From Calamus simplicifolius (lineage: Eukaryota > Streptophyta > Magnoliopsida > Arecales > Arecaceae), in NCBI GenBank assembly GCA_900491605.1, contig UESW01003904.1, positions 124,001 to 188,000 of the forward strand: a DNA stretch of 64,000 nt, written 5' to 3'. The notes below the pieces were generated by a model. The model made no database searches. It worked only from the letters and a program-made list of their open reading frames with translations, and was not told the origin of the DNA. Below are positions 21,908 to 34,500 of this stretch, piece after piece (position 1 is the first letter of the stretch; each line of letters begins with the position of its first letter). The translations under genes and the position numbers were made by a program.

Positions 21908-22205
21908 TAATTTCGTTCTGGCTACGTGCTCGCTTTCCATTGGGGGCGGCTATGGCAACCACCCAGAGCGTTGAATTCGGAAGCCACTGCCAACGAAGAG
22001 ATAGCAGTGACCTCACCGTAATGATGTGTTTGCCCAGCACTCGAGGAAGATCCGCCTCGATCCCAACAATCGAGGTGGGCGAGATGATGGCGTCGCAGCG
22101 TCCGATGCATGTTTAAGGGCAGGGCCCTTGGCACGTGGCGCCTGAAGATTAGCCATCGGGTGATAAAGCGCCTCCATTCAATGGTAGATGCACACTCACC
22201 CATCT

Positions 22206-22222
22206 CAGGGGCGGAGGGCACC
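22206..22222 (+). other. polypurine tract of element 2
   Basis: CAGGGGCGGAGGGCACC is directly followed by the 3' LTR start TGATATGG. Position and composition match the tracts of elements 1 and 3. Confidence 0.85.
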
Positions 22223-23257
22223 TGATATGGCTAATCAACTGTCAGGCGGAACGATAACACCACACGATTTTTTGAGCAATTACCGCTAGCTTAAGGCTCA
22301 GCTGTAGCTTTGGCCTCCAGCTTCAGCCGCGGGTTCAGCTCCGGCCTCCAACTTCGGCCGCGGGTTCGGCTCGGCCTCCAGCTTCGGCCTCGGGTTCGAC
22401 CTGGCCTCCAGCTTCGGCCTCGGGTTCGACTCGGCTTCCAGCTTCGGCCTTGGGTTCGACTCGGCTTCCAGCTTCGGCCTCGGCCTCCAACTTCGGCCTC
22501 GGCCAATGCGGCCACGATATTTCTAGCATCAAAACATTTATGGCCTCAAAGGCCACGCGCATCCACTTTAAGGCATTTATCGCCTTATTCTCTCCCGTAT
22601 TAAAGCACTTATGGCTGCCACGTTGGCCACGGCACTTCCTCTCGGCTCCAAATCGGCTCCTGGCCTAAGCCTTGGCTCTAGCATCGGCTTCTGGCCTCGG
22701 CTTTGGCCCGGCTTTGGCCCCGGCTCCAACATCGGCTTTTGACCTCGGCATCGGTCCCGGCTCCAATTCTAGCTTCGATCTCAGCCATCGACGCAGTTCA
22801 AATCATGAAGCCGAACTTCAATACTGAACAGACTTAAAACTACGGCGCGATCTACTCGCCTACCTTTTAACAAGATCACGGGCAGTTACAAGTGCTGCGC
22901 AGTTGCCAATATACGCGGCACCCATTCAGCAACGGCTCACCTACTCACCGTTCTCGGAGCTCATCCTAACAAAGCAGATTCAACGGGGTAAAGGTGACCC
23001 CCTGGACATGTATAAAAAGAAGACCCGAGCTCAACGCGGGGGGATCTCTCTTTTCGATCTCTTTCTCTAGCACTGCTCTACAACAAAACTACTGTTCTAC
23101 GAGTTCGCTAACTTGAGCGTCGGAGGTCCCCGCCGGAACCACCGGTCCGGAACTTCTTGCAGGTTCTCGAAGGAAGAAGGCAGTCTCTCCCTATCCTCAG
23201 AGGCCCATGAAGATCTCAACACGCCAGACGCTCATCACCAGTAACTTGGCAGCAACA
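22223..23257 (+). repeat. 3' LTR of element 2
   Basis: It matches 11782-12781 along its length, with a TATA box TATAAAAAG at 23011-23019, the CTAACTTGAGCGTCGGAGG block from about 23108 and the end TTGGCAGCAACA. It is 35 bp longer than the 5' copy, mostly in the GGCTTTGGCCCCGGCTCC-rich part. Many scattered substitutions between the two LTRs point to an insertion that is not recent. Confidence 0.95.
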
Positions 23258-23709
23258 TTAAGGATCTTATAAGTACACCTTCGGACCTTCTCCTCCCACA
23301 ATCAGGAGGAAAAGCCCATCCTCTTGAAGGAGCCGTCGGCAGCTAGTCATTTGGTCGGTTCTCTCAAGCTAGAAATGCTTAAGTATGCATTACCTGAGAA
23401 TCTTTTGAAGAGTGGTTTAATCCTTTCTAGCATGCAAAAAGGAATTCAGTCTTGAATGCTGGATTATCTCGTTCCACTCTTCCCCTCTCTCTTTTTTGTA
23501 CTGAAGCATATGCACAGAATGGCTGAAAGAGTGCTTTGCTGATTGACCTATCATCCTTTTCCATTGATTGGCGTTCGAAGCCTTGGATGATGCAAGTTCT
23601 TATAGTGTGTTGTTGGTCCAAATTTCTTTCTCCTATAAGACTCTGATTTTTATTTTATAAATGTAAATCTGTCTTTTGTGGAAAATATTCATTTCCTTGC
23701 TAGAAATAA

Positions 23710-23753
<44 letters not shown>

Positions 23754-25578
23754 CTCTAAGGCTACCAAAAACGTTAAGGCTCTATTTTTTTGGTAGAAAA
23801 ATTTTATAAAAAATTAACAATTTTTTATTAACCAACTTATTCATATTCTTTTGTTTTGGTCAAAGGAGTCAAAAAAAAAAAAATTTGATAAGTTGCTCTC
23901 TCATGTTATCATTTACCTATTAAATTGATGGTAATATTTAACTATTCAAAAGATGTTTAAATTATTTTTATAAATTAAATAAAATATTTTTTATTTTCCT
24001 TCAATGTTTCGATATAATTATGATTCTTTCTTTCATTAATACTCATTGATTCTTTCTTTTATCTACTTTTACTCTTAATACATTTTAAGAAGAAAAAAAA
24101 AGAATAAAACAATGTTTATGAAAGATTTTATGATTGAAATAAAATATCTTCCTAAATATATTGTTATTTAATTAGTAAATAGTAAATATAAAATTTTATT
24201 TTAATTTAAAAAATAAAATTTATATATGATATATATATATATATATCAAAATATGATTGGATATATAGTTTGATAAAAAAAATTAAGCTTCGATCACAAA
24301 AGGATAATATATAATTAGTATGTAAATTAGGTTTAATAATATAAAGGATATTATGAGAAGATGAATAAATATTAGCAATTTATTTAAAAAAGTTATAATG
24401 AAAAAGAACATAAATAATAAATATTAGAATATAGGTGAATTATTTTTTCATCTAAGTGTTATTTGGGTAACACTTTCTTAGGAAAATATAGATTCCCAAG
24501 TAACTTTGATACGATTTAGAGGCTGTCGGGTCTATTTAATTCTATATAGCTCTTTCTATTTAGATAAAAATGTCATGATAACAATTAATTTATTGAATGT
24601 TAGAGATAAATAAATATAATGTCAATAAAAGATTATACATTTCGAAGTATAAATAATATTAGGCAAAAAGAACCAGTCTTATTAGAGGGTTTTCATTAAT
24701 CTGGATATTAGAAATAAATTACATTAATTATTTACTTTTTTAACTATAAATATTTAGCTCTAGGTCTACAAAAACTGGATTTAAAAAGATTAAGAATCAA
24801 ACTCAAAATTATTTAAGGTTATAAAGTAGTCATCCATCAATTTAAGACCCATTCATTTTTCTACATTATCTAATGAAATATAAACTTTTTTTAATTGGGA
24901 GTGTTAGTATTGCAAATATAAACAAAAACTTTTCTGAATTTTTAATAGGTATATACTAATATCTCCCTTTTATTTATTTTTTGTTTTTTATTGTATTCAT
25001 TGTTCTCGTCAATAATTTTCCTTTTCTCTAGAAGTTAAAAATTAACATAAACTAGAATATTATATCACTTTAAATGGGTGTCTTAAACAATAATTGGTAA
25101 AATAATTGAACGTTAAAAAAATATTACAGCATAGGTTATTAAGAGCTGTGTGAAAAACCTTAATCCTGAATTTTTGGTCTATAATCTCTTGCAATATAAT
25201 GATAATATTTTTCCCCCTTTACAAAGAGAGAAGCCTCAATTCAGTAATGATACAATCAAATGATAGACTATTTTTAATACATCATGCATATAAAATAATG
25301 TACCAACACAACAATCTTGAATACCTCCCAGCATACGAGAAATGAAGGCATAATGCTCTTCCATTCACCTTTCTAAAGAAATTTCCAGCGTTTTTAAAGA
25401 CCTTGCTGATTTCTATATGGCAATATCTCCATGAAGATTCTTCATATGAACCGGTGCATAACTGAATAAAACATTAGTTCAACCATATATTTTTCCTTCT
25501 CTGGGCAAACAGCCCAACAGCCATGTTTGAAAAACCTTAAAAACATTCCAACCGACCAATAAAGAGGTAGGAGCTATG
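23258..25578. other. AT-rich host DNA downstream of the RING-CH gene
   Basis: It starts with the right target-site copy TTAAG of element 2, then about 380 bp of moderate composition, a (TC)n microsatellite, and about 1.8 kb of very AT-rich sequence. It would hold the 3' untranslated region of the RING-CH gene (minus strand, stop at 25579). No open frame with protein-like composition or RNA gene was found. Confidence 0.6.
23713..23751. repeat. (TC)n microsatellite
   Basis: About 19 uninterrupted TC dinucleotides followed by CCCTCTAAGG. It is a likely length-polymorphic marker. Confidence 0.97.
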
Positions 25579-28500
25579 TTAGAATATGTTTACACGGAAA
25601 AACCATGGAAGTATAAAGGCTATAACTAGGCATGCCATCAAGAAATTACAGAATGGCTGACCCCTCCAGCAACTGGCGTTCTCTGATGAGCTCCTATTGC
25701 TACTGTAGCCCAGCATTCTCCTCTCATACCATGCCTCCATGAAATGTTTGTCTTCCTCACCAATGATGTTTTTTGCTTGTGCACCACAAATTTCGCAATA
25801 CCTGGACCAAGATCAGAGCTGGAAACAATTATTTATATGGAATATATAATATTACAACTTCTTGATAAATAGTGAAGGAAATTACTTCTTGTTTTGCATC
25901 AACTTATAGAGAAGAATGTTTTCTTAAAAGCAATCTAAAAGGAGTCAGAACTGTTAGAAAAATGGTCCTGGCAGAATTAGAGAGGGCAGAAGCAGAACAT
26001 AGCAGAGAGAAAAAATCTTAAGGATGCAAGCATGCCATGCCAGCAATAATGGACATGATGACAAAGGACCAGAGGAAGTGGCTCGGTGAAGTGCAATGCT
26101 AGCAGGAGACAGCCCCAGTAACAGTGGCATGATGATGGGTTTATGGGTCTGCGACAGGGGAGGAGATATCAAGAACCCTTGAATAGAAATGCTAGCATTT
26201 GTCAAAGCTTGCTATGATAGAGAATATGGATCAAATTAAAGGTCATTCCTAGAAAAGAGTTCGCAAAATTATTCTGGACCAATGGGAAGACATGCTTGCA
26301 GTTGAGAGATATAATAACATACATGATGCAAACTACATAATATTTAATTTAAGATCTAATATAATTTAGAAGGTGTCAAGGAATAAAGGTGGACAAATTG
26401 TTAAGAACATGTAAGGAAATGATCATCTCATAGGGGTTAGTAGTACTTGTGGAGAGTCTAGTAGATTTCTAGACAAGATGGGGTTAAAGCAAGTGTGTCA
26501 GCAAGCCTTTTTTTTATGCTACTTATGAGTGAACTTACTACTAATATTCAAGAAAATGTAATATTCTGTGTTATTATGAATGATATTGTATTAATTGATA
26601 AGAAAAGGACAAGTTTAAATGCTAAATTGGAATCATGAAAGAAAGTCATTCAGTTTAAGGGCCCAAATATGAATAGGATGAAAATTGAAACCATCAAAAA
26701 TCCAACTGCAATTACTCGTGAATATCAAAATGAACATGCAATCCCAACCAAACTGATAATCACTAAAATGTAGCTGGTTTAACATAACAACTATATTACA
26801 AAAAAAAAAATTGATGCACGCATATCTAACATGAACAAATCTAGGTGGATAACACAGGGCCTGTTTGGTATCATATATTTCTGTTTTTATGTTTTTTGTT
26901 CCTGTACAAATTAGTCAAATATTACATGAGGATCGGTATTGAAGATGGAATTTGCACAAAACCTTCCTTGCTTTCCTTTCCACTCCTTGAAAACAATAAA
27001 TGTTTGCTACCAAATGCTCTAAAGATTTTCACAAACAATTTTTGAAAAAAAAAGGGTTTCATCATACATGTTTTCAGTCTAGTTCATTTTATTTCTTGGT
27101 TTTCTGACAATAGAAATAGAAAATGAAAGCAATAGCAAGCACGCCTTGAAAATATATTATGTGACTAATGTATGCTATGGCACCATGTAGTTGGGAAAAG
27201 GCTTAGATGAGTTGAGTTGAGTATGTATGCTACGGCAACTAAAGAAAATTCTTATAAACTGCCAATAAAGCCCAAAATGTTGCATTGGAACAAGAATTTT
27301 GAAGTGGATGTGTGGTATAATTATGAAGGATGCCATAAGGAATGAGGTTACTAGAGGCAGTGTGGACCGCACTAATTAAGACAAGAAGATGGAGGACAAG
27401 CTAGGATAGGTGGTCACATTCACCAAATTTTAAGAAGCACCTGGAAAAGAGAAGTAGAGCAGAGTGGATGAAGCAGATTCATGTAGTTGGGAAAAGGCTT
27501 AGATGAGTTGAGTTGAGTTGAGTTGTACCTGGAAAAGAGAATTCTAGAGATTCCATTGATTGGCTTGGAAGAGGGAGACAAAGAAGCTACATGGACAGAA
27601 GTTTTAGGGCAAAATATGGGGAAAAGATAACAACAACAGCATTGGAGATTCCTTTTAATGAAAATGGTGGTGAAAAAGGATTAATCAAGCCAACATCAAG
27701 AAGTTGGAGCATAGTTTGATTTTTTTGGTTAAGGATTTGAGTGGATCAAAGATTTTTTAGAGATGTATGTTTTCACTTTCTTTTCTTGATAAATTACTTC
27801 TCCGACACGCTATTGTAAGTTATAAAATTATATCTGCAATGGTTGCTCAAGGAATAAAAAGGTTGAAGAATTGACCATAGCATGCTATTAGAAGTCAAAG
27901 AAATTGGATTTCAAATGTAATTGCAGTTAAGGAATATATTGCAATTTATTATCAAAAAGATATAACAATTTCTGGCACATTACTCAGGCAACTGAAGCCA
28001 CTCTAGCTACAGTCAAGGATTATTGTTTTGCATAAAGACAATTTATCAAAAATTGAGCATGTATTATTGACAAAAGAACAAAATTGATGTTACTTCCTGT
28101 GTTGGGTTATGGAATAGAAAATCCCAATCTAATTAGAATAAAATGGCAGCGGAAACAAAATAAATTTATTCCATAATCCCCACCAAGAATCACATGTGTT
28201 TCATAAAACCGAAAGAAGGATAAACAAAATTATTACCTTTTATTGATCAGTATGTAATCCGCTTGTTCTTGTGTTAGGTTTGCTCGGATCTTTAAAAGGT
28301 GCTGCCTTTCAGAAAGACGACCACCCTCTACAAGTATCCACACATGAACGGACACCAAAATAGTTTTGAATGCTAGTTCAACAAGTCCATTTTTCACAAA
28401 ATTGAACCATATCTCCAACTCTCTGTTTATCCATTTTTAAGGCAGAAGACACGACGCTTCAAAAGCCCAATCGACATGACCTTTTAAATGCCCAATGACG

Positions 28501-31500
28501 TGACCTTTCAAATGCCCCACCGACTTTAAAACGTATATATATATATACAAGTTTGCTAGGGGTTTCTGGTTAACTAGGATTTTAATCAATATTTATTTAA
28601 AACTCCTTTTAAATAATGACAATTTAAATCCTTTCCTTACCAAATAAGGAATTTATATTTTTAACCAAAATCTTTATGGATTATTTTCTTATCCAATAAG
28701 AAAATATAACAAATTAATTACTTGTCATAATTTAAATTACGAATTTAAATTTTCTCAAAATTAAACTCGAATCTAAATGACAACTAATTATTATTTGTAA
28801 TTTAAAATAATCTCATCACTTTAAATTACATAGAGAGTAACAAACCGTAACCATTATTGTCCGTTCTTAGTGTGCGACCCTATAGGTTCAATTAACGTTG
28901 GCAGTAGGCCTAAATCACATTTTGATCCTACAAGTCATAAGCGGCCTCTAGCAAGACATTATGACTACCCAAGTTAAATGAAAAGCTCATGTTCCGAGAC
29001 AACCTTAAAGTAGCTATTGACATAATCCTTTTGTCACATGATATCTTGATAGAATATAAGGCATGGATAAAGTCAACCTTATATCACTCTATCTTTAATT
29101 TCTCGAAACCCAATTAGACTGACTAGACAAATGATATTGATCTCCATCAATTCATTTGAGCATGGCATGCATTTCTCAGTCTCAATCATCGAGGGGCCCA
29201 GAGATATCTCTCTTATAATAAGAGGGACAAATTCCATCTTAATCACTCATATCTCACTACATGATTCTTATTATGTTCAATCATAATCTTTATAATCATC
29301 CGGTTAAAGACAACGTTTGATTATGTCAAAACATAATATTCCTCATGTTGAGAACTATAGCAATCTCAGGTCTAAGGATTTAATGACACAGCTACTAGAG
29401 ATTAACTTATGACTTTGATCCATGTATTAATCTCAAGGCGGGTCTTGTCCAATATTTGTTCTCAACAAATACATATAAATTTGATTTGTATCTCATACAC
29501 ATATTCATCCCATGAATATCATCAAATTTCATACTAATCTTAATTTATTGTTATTCCCACAACAATAACCGATTAGGGACATTTAGAATAATTCATAATA
29601 TTATTCAAGGACATTATTATATAATAAACATGCAAATTATGATAATAGTAAATGCTCATAAATATTCAAAATACCATGTCCATACAATAGGCTAGGGCAC
29701 TATTACTAACAATCTCCCACTTGCACTAGGCCCACTCATCAATGTATCTAATACCTATGAACCTAGCATGACGATCATGCTTTGCTTGTGGTAGAGGCTT
29801 AGTCAATGGATCAGCAACATTGTCATCTGTTGGAACTCTGCATATTTTTACGTCACATCTCTCAATGATTTCTCGAATGAGATGATAACGCCTAAGAATG
29901 TGTTTGGATCGTTGATGTGACCTAGGTTCTTTTGCTTGTGCGATAGCACCATTATTGTCACAATGAACATCAACAGGATTTGTGATGCTAGGAACCACTC
30001 CAAGGTCAGTAATGAACTTCTTGATCCAAACTGCTTCCTTTGCTGCATCAGATGCTGCTATGTATTCAGCTTCAGTTGTAGAATCAGCAACAGTGCTTTG
30101 CTTCGAACTTTTCCAGCTAACAGCACCACCATTTAAACAAAACATATCCTGACTGCGATCGAAATCATCTTTGTCAGATTGAAAGCTTGCATCTGTGTAA
30201 CCACTTACAACCAGTTCATCTTCCAATCCGCCATACACCAAGAACATATCTTTAGATCTTCTCAGATACTTAAGAATGTTCTTGACAACCGTCCAGTGAC
30301 TCTCACCGGGATCTGACTGGTATCTACTCGTTATGCTTAAAGCATAAGAGGCATCTGGTCTAGTGCACAACATAGCATACATGATAGATCCTATTGCTGA
30401 AGCATAAGGAATCTTACTCATACGCTCTCGCTCATCTTTTGTGTTAGGACACTGAGATTTGCTAAGTGTAATACCATGAGACATAGGCAAGTATCCTCTC
30501 TTGGAATCTTGCATACTGAACCTTTTCAGTACTTTGTCTATGTAAGTACTTTGACTTAGACCAATCAGCCTCTTAGATCTATCTCTATAGATCTTTATCC
30601 CTAGGATATAGGCAGCTTCGCCTAAGTCTTTCATTGAGAAACATTTCTAACCAAGACTTGACACTCTGCAAGGTAGGGATATCATTCCCAATGAGTAAAA
30701 TGTCATCAACATATAAGACCAGAAATACAATGGCGCTCCCACTAACTTTCTTGTAAACACAAGGTTCATCTTCATTTTTGATAAATCCAAACTCTTTGAC
30801 TGATTCATCAAAACGAAGATTCCAACTCCGAGAAGCCTGCTTCAAACCATAAATGGATCTTTGAAGCTTGCATACTTTACTAGAATTCTCAGGTTATACA
30901 AAACCCTCAGGTTGTGTCATGTACACATCCTCAAGTAAGTTTCCATTAAGAAACGCAGTTTTAACATTCATTTGCCAAATCTCATAGTCATAATATGCAG
31001 CAATGGCAATGAGAATTCTAATAGACTTAAGCATGGCTACAGGTGAAAAAGTTTCATCATAGTCTATGCCATGAGTTTGTTTGAAACCTTTTGCAACTAG
31101 CCTTGCTTTGTAAGTATGCACTTTACCATCCATGTCAGTTTTCTTTTTGAAAACCCATTTGCACCCAATGGTCTTTGTACCTTCAGTGGCTCAATCAAGG
31201 TCCATACCTGATTATCATGCATGGATTGGATTTCAGACTTCATGGCCTCTAACCATTTCTCAGAGTCTGGATCTAACATAGCCTCTTGATAGGTAGTAGG
31301 TTCATTTTGATCCACTAACAATACATCATGATTATTAGTCACAAAAAATCCATATCTCTTGGGCTCATGACGTATCCTATCAGATCTACGTAAATTTTGT
31401 GCTACAGGTGGTGTGTCAACAATGGTTTGTTGACTTTGAGCATCCACAGGCGGTTCAATGTTATCTTATGGTTCTCAAATTTCTTCGAGTTGTACCTTGC

Positions 31501-34500
31501 TCCCACTGGTTCCTTTAGAAATAAATTCCCTTTCTAGAAAGACACCATTCCGAGCAACAAACACTTTGTTCTCAATGGGATTGTAAAAGTAGTATCCTTT
31601 AGTCTCTTTAGGATACCCACAAAAAACATTTGTCAACTTGGGTTCCAGCTTATTTGAAACTTGACGTTTTACATAAGCTTCACAACCCCAAATCTTAAGA
31701 AAAGATAAACTGGGCTTTTTACCATTCCACATCTCATATGGCATCTTTTCAACCGCTTTGGTTGGAACTCGATTTAGTGTGAACACAGCTGTTGCAAGTG
31801 CATAACCCCAAAAGGTAATGGAAGATCCGTTAGACTCATCATAGATCGAACCATATCTAATAAGGTTCGATTCCTTCTTTCAACACACCATTCCATTGTG
31901 GTGTTCCAGGAGGAGTTAGTTGTGGAATGATTCCACAACTTCTAAGATGGTCATAAAAATCTTGGCTCAAATATTCTCCACCTTGATCAGATCGAAGTGC
32001 CTTGATTGTCTTGCCAAGTTGGTTTTGTACTTCATTTTGAAAAGATTTGAACATTTCAAATGATTCAGATTTATGTCTCATCAAGTAGACATAACCATAT
32101 CTACTGAAGTCATCAGTAAATGTAATGAAGTACTTGTAACCTCCTCTGGCATCTGAACTTAATGGTCCACATACATCTGTATGTATTAAGCCCAATAATT
32201 CATTGGCCCTTTCACTGTGTCCAGTAAAGGGATCCTTTGTCATCTTACCCAATAGACAAGATTCACATGTATTATATGATTCAAAATCAAATGAGTTCAA
32301 AAGTCCATCTTGATGGAGTTTTGATATGTGTTTCTCATTTATATGGCCAAGTCGACAATGCCAAAGATAGGTTGAATTTAAGTCATTGGACTTAAATTTC
32401 TTGGTAGTTATGTTATAGACAGAAGAATTGTTGGATTTTTAAAGATTCAAAACATAAAGACCATCTAGTAATTCGGCATTTGCATAGAACATGTCTTTAT
32501 GATAAATGGAGCAATTATTATTCTTAATAATAAAAGAAAAACCATCATATCCAAACAAGAAACTGAAATAATATTCTACACATTGTAGGAACATAAAAGC
32601 AATTGTTCAAAACTAACAAAAGCCCACTGGGCAAAGAAAGTTCATAACTTCCTACAGCTAAAGCAGCAACTTTTGCTCCATTGCCTACTCGAAGATCAAC
32701 TTCGCCCTTCTTCAGTTGTCTACTCCTTTTAAGCCCCTGCACATTTGTGCAAATGTGAGATCCACATCCAGTATCTAATACCCAGGAACTAGAAGGAGAG
32801 AAATTAATCTCTATAACATAAATACCTGAAGAACCGGTCTCACCAGTCTTCTTCTTCTTCTTTAGATCCTCCAAATACAGCTTGCAGTTTCTCTTCCAAT
32901 GACCAGGTTCATTGCAAAAGAAACAGACACCCTCCTTTGGGGCTTTAGCCTTGGGTTTAGGATTGGGCTTGGGTTGAGCATTGGACTTTCCAGCCCTTCC
33001 CTTACCCTTTCCTTTTCTTTTCTTCATAAGGCCCTTTCCCTTTTGAACCATCAGAATATGGCCAGGCTTGGACTTAATATTCTGTTCAGCAGTTTTAAGC
33101 ATCGTATGCAGCTCAGAAATTGATTTGTCCATTTCATTCATGTTATAGTTCATGATAAACTGATCATAACTATCAGGAAGTGAATTTAGGATCAAATCTG
33201 TTGCCAACTCTTGGCTCATTGGAAATCCAAGCCTATCAAGGTGCTCAATATAGCCTTTCATTTTCAACACATGAGCGCTAACTGAAGCACCCTCAGCCAT
33301 TTTACAAGAGTGCAATGCCTTGGTAGTATCATACCTTTCTTGCCTTGCTTGTTGCTGGAACATTTCCTTTAGATTGACAATCATATCATAAGTTTCCATG
33401 TTTTCCAAATCTTTCTGAAGTTCAGAACTCATGGTAGCTAGCATCAAGCATGCAACATCAATAGAGTCATTATGATGCTTCTCATAAGCATTCTTTTCAG
33501 CTCTAGAAGCATTATCGGCTGGTTCTTCAGGGTGAGGTTGATCCAGGACATAAAGCTTCCTTTCTTGTTTGAGAACAATTCTCAAATTTCGAAACCAGTC
33601 AAGGAAATTAGTCCCAGTAAGTTTGTCCTTCGCAAGGATTGATCGCAGTGACATAGTAGAATTGTTATCATTGTTGGCCATCTACAATAAATGCAAAGTT
33701 CGTTAAGTATTTTGATTATGAAAAACTCCCACTAAATTAACAACCCTCAATGATAAAATCATATTAATTTAGTGAGCTAAGATCCATATTTATACTCAAC
33801 TTTAAGTCAGCTTTGGCATGACGCTTAAAATTAAGTTTTTTAGGTAGGTAACTCTTACCAATTGCAACTCATGCAACTCTTAGAAATTTATGGGATTATG
33901 ACATCATATGTCTCGGCATGTTTAAATCCCATCTCATGCCATTAGGCCCAAAACCGTTTTGATAACCTAATTAAGTTAAACCATTTTTAAACATATGGGT
34001 AGCACCATTACCCATCTTGCCTCACTAATGTAACCCAATGTACTTCTACTTTGGTAGAACCCACATTAAGGTGATAAAAGCCTTGACAAGTGTTCAAATA
34101 TGGATGGCATGTCAACTTAAGATTTTATGTGAGGGATCTAGATAGATTAACAGATCTCATCATGCATTTAGTATCACATACTCATTGATATCATACATAG
34201 CATCACATACTTATGAAACATCATACATAGCATCTCATACATGTATATAATAAACATGTCATAGTATGACCTTATCAAGATTGATCTTCATAAGCCAATA
34301 TGAAGATCAATGGTCAATCCTAGGTAATAATGAGCAACACCATAATGTCTACTTGACCATCATCATGTGCATAGACACCTAGCTCCTCTATCACCATGGT
34401 TGGATTGCAGGATTTTAAATGGTTTGCTTTGTCTTCTTGCTTTATTACAATAAATAAACAAATACTACTAAAAGTAAAAGAAAAATTATAATGAAACAAA

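Larger units (their letters stand above)
11782..23257 (+). mobile_element. Tat-lineage LTR retrotransposon, element 2 (full length, defective)
   Basis: Two LTRs of about 1.0 kb bound a gag, PR, RT, RNase H, aRNase H, INT series, two tandem arrays, a reverse-strand gene and a polypurine tract, 11,476 bp in all. Gag, RT and INT proteins are close to those of element 1, so both belong to related families. LTR sequence and arrays are different. Numerous stops and frameshifts make it non-autonomous. It lies head-to-tail 989 bp downstream of element 1 and is not nested in it. Confidence 0.96.

Noticed and set aside
22291..22668. Repetitive Arg/Gly/Pro frames in the LTR minisatellite of element 2 (and at 11882-12239)
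   Set aside because: Same array read in several frames, in both LTR copies; not a gene.
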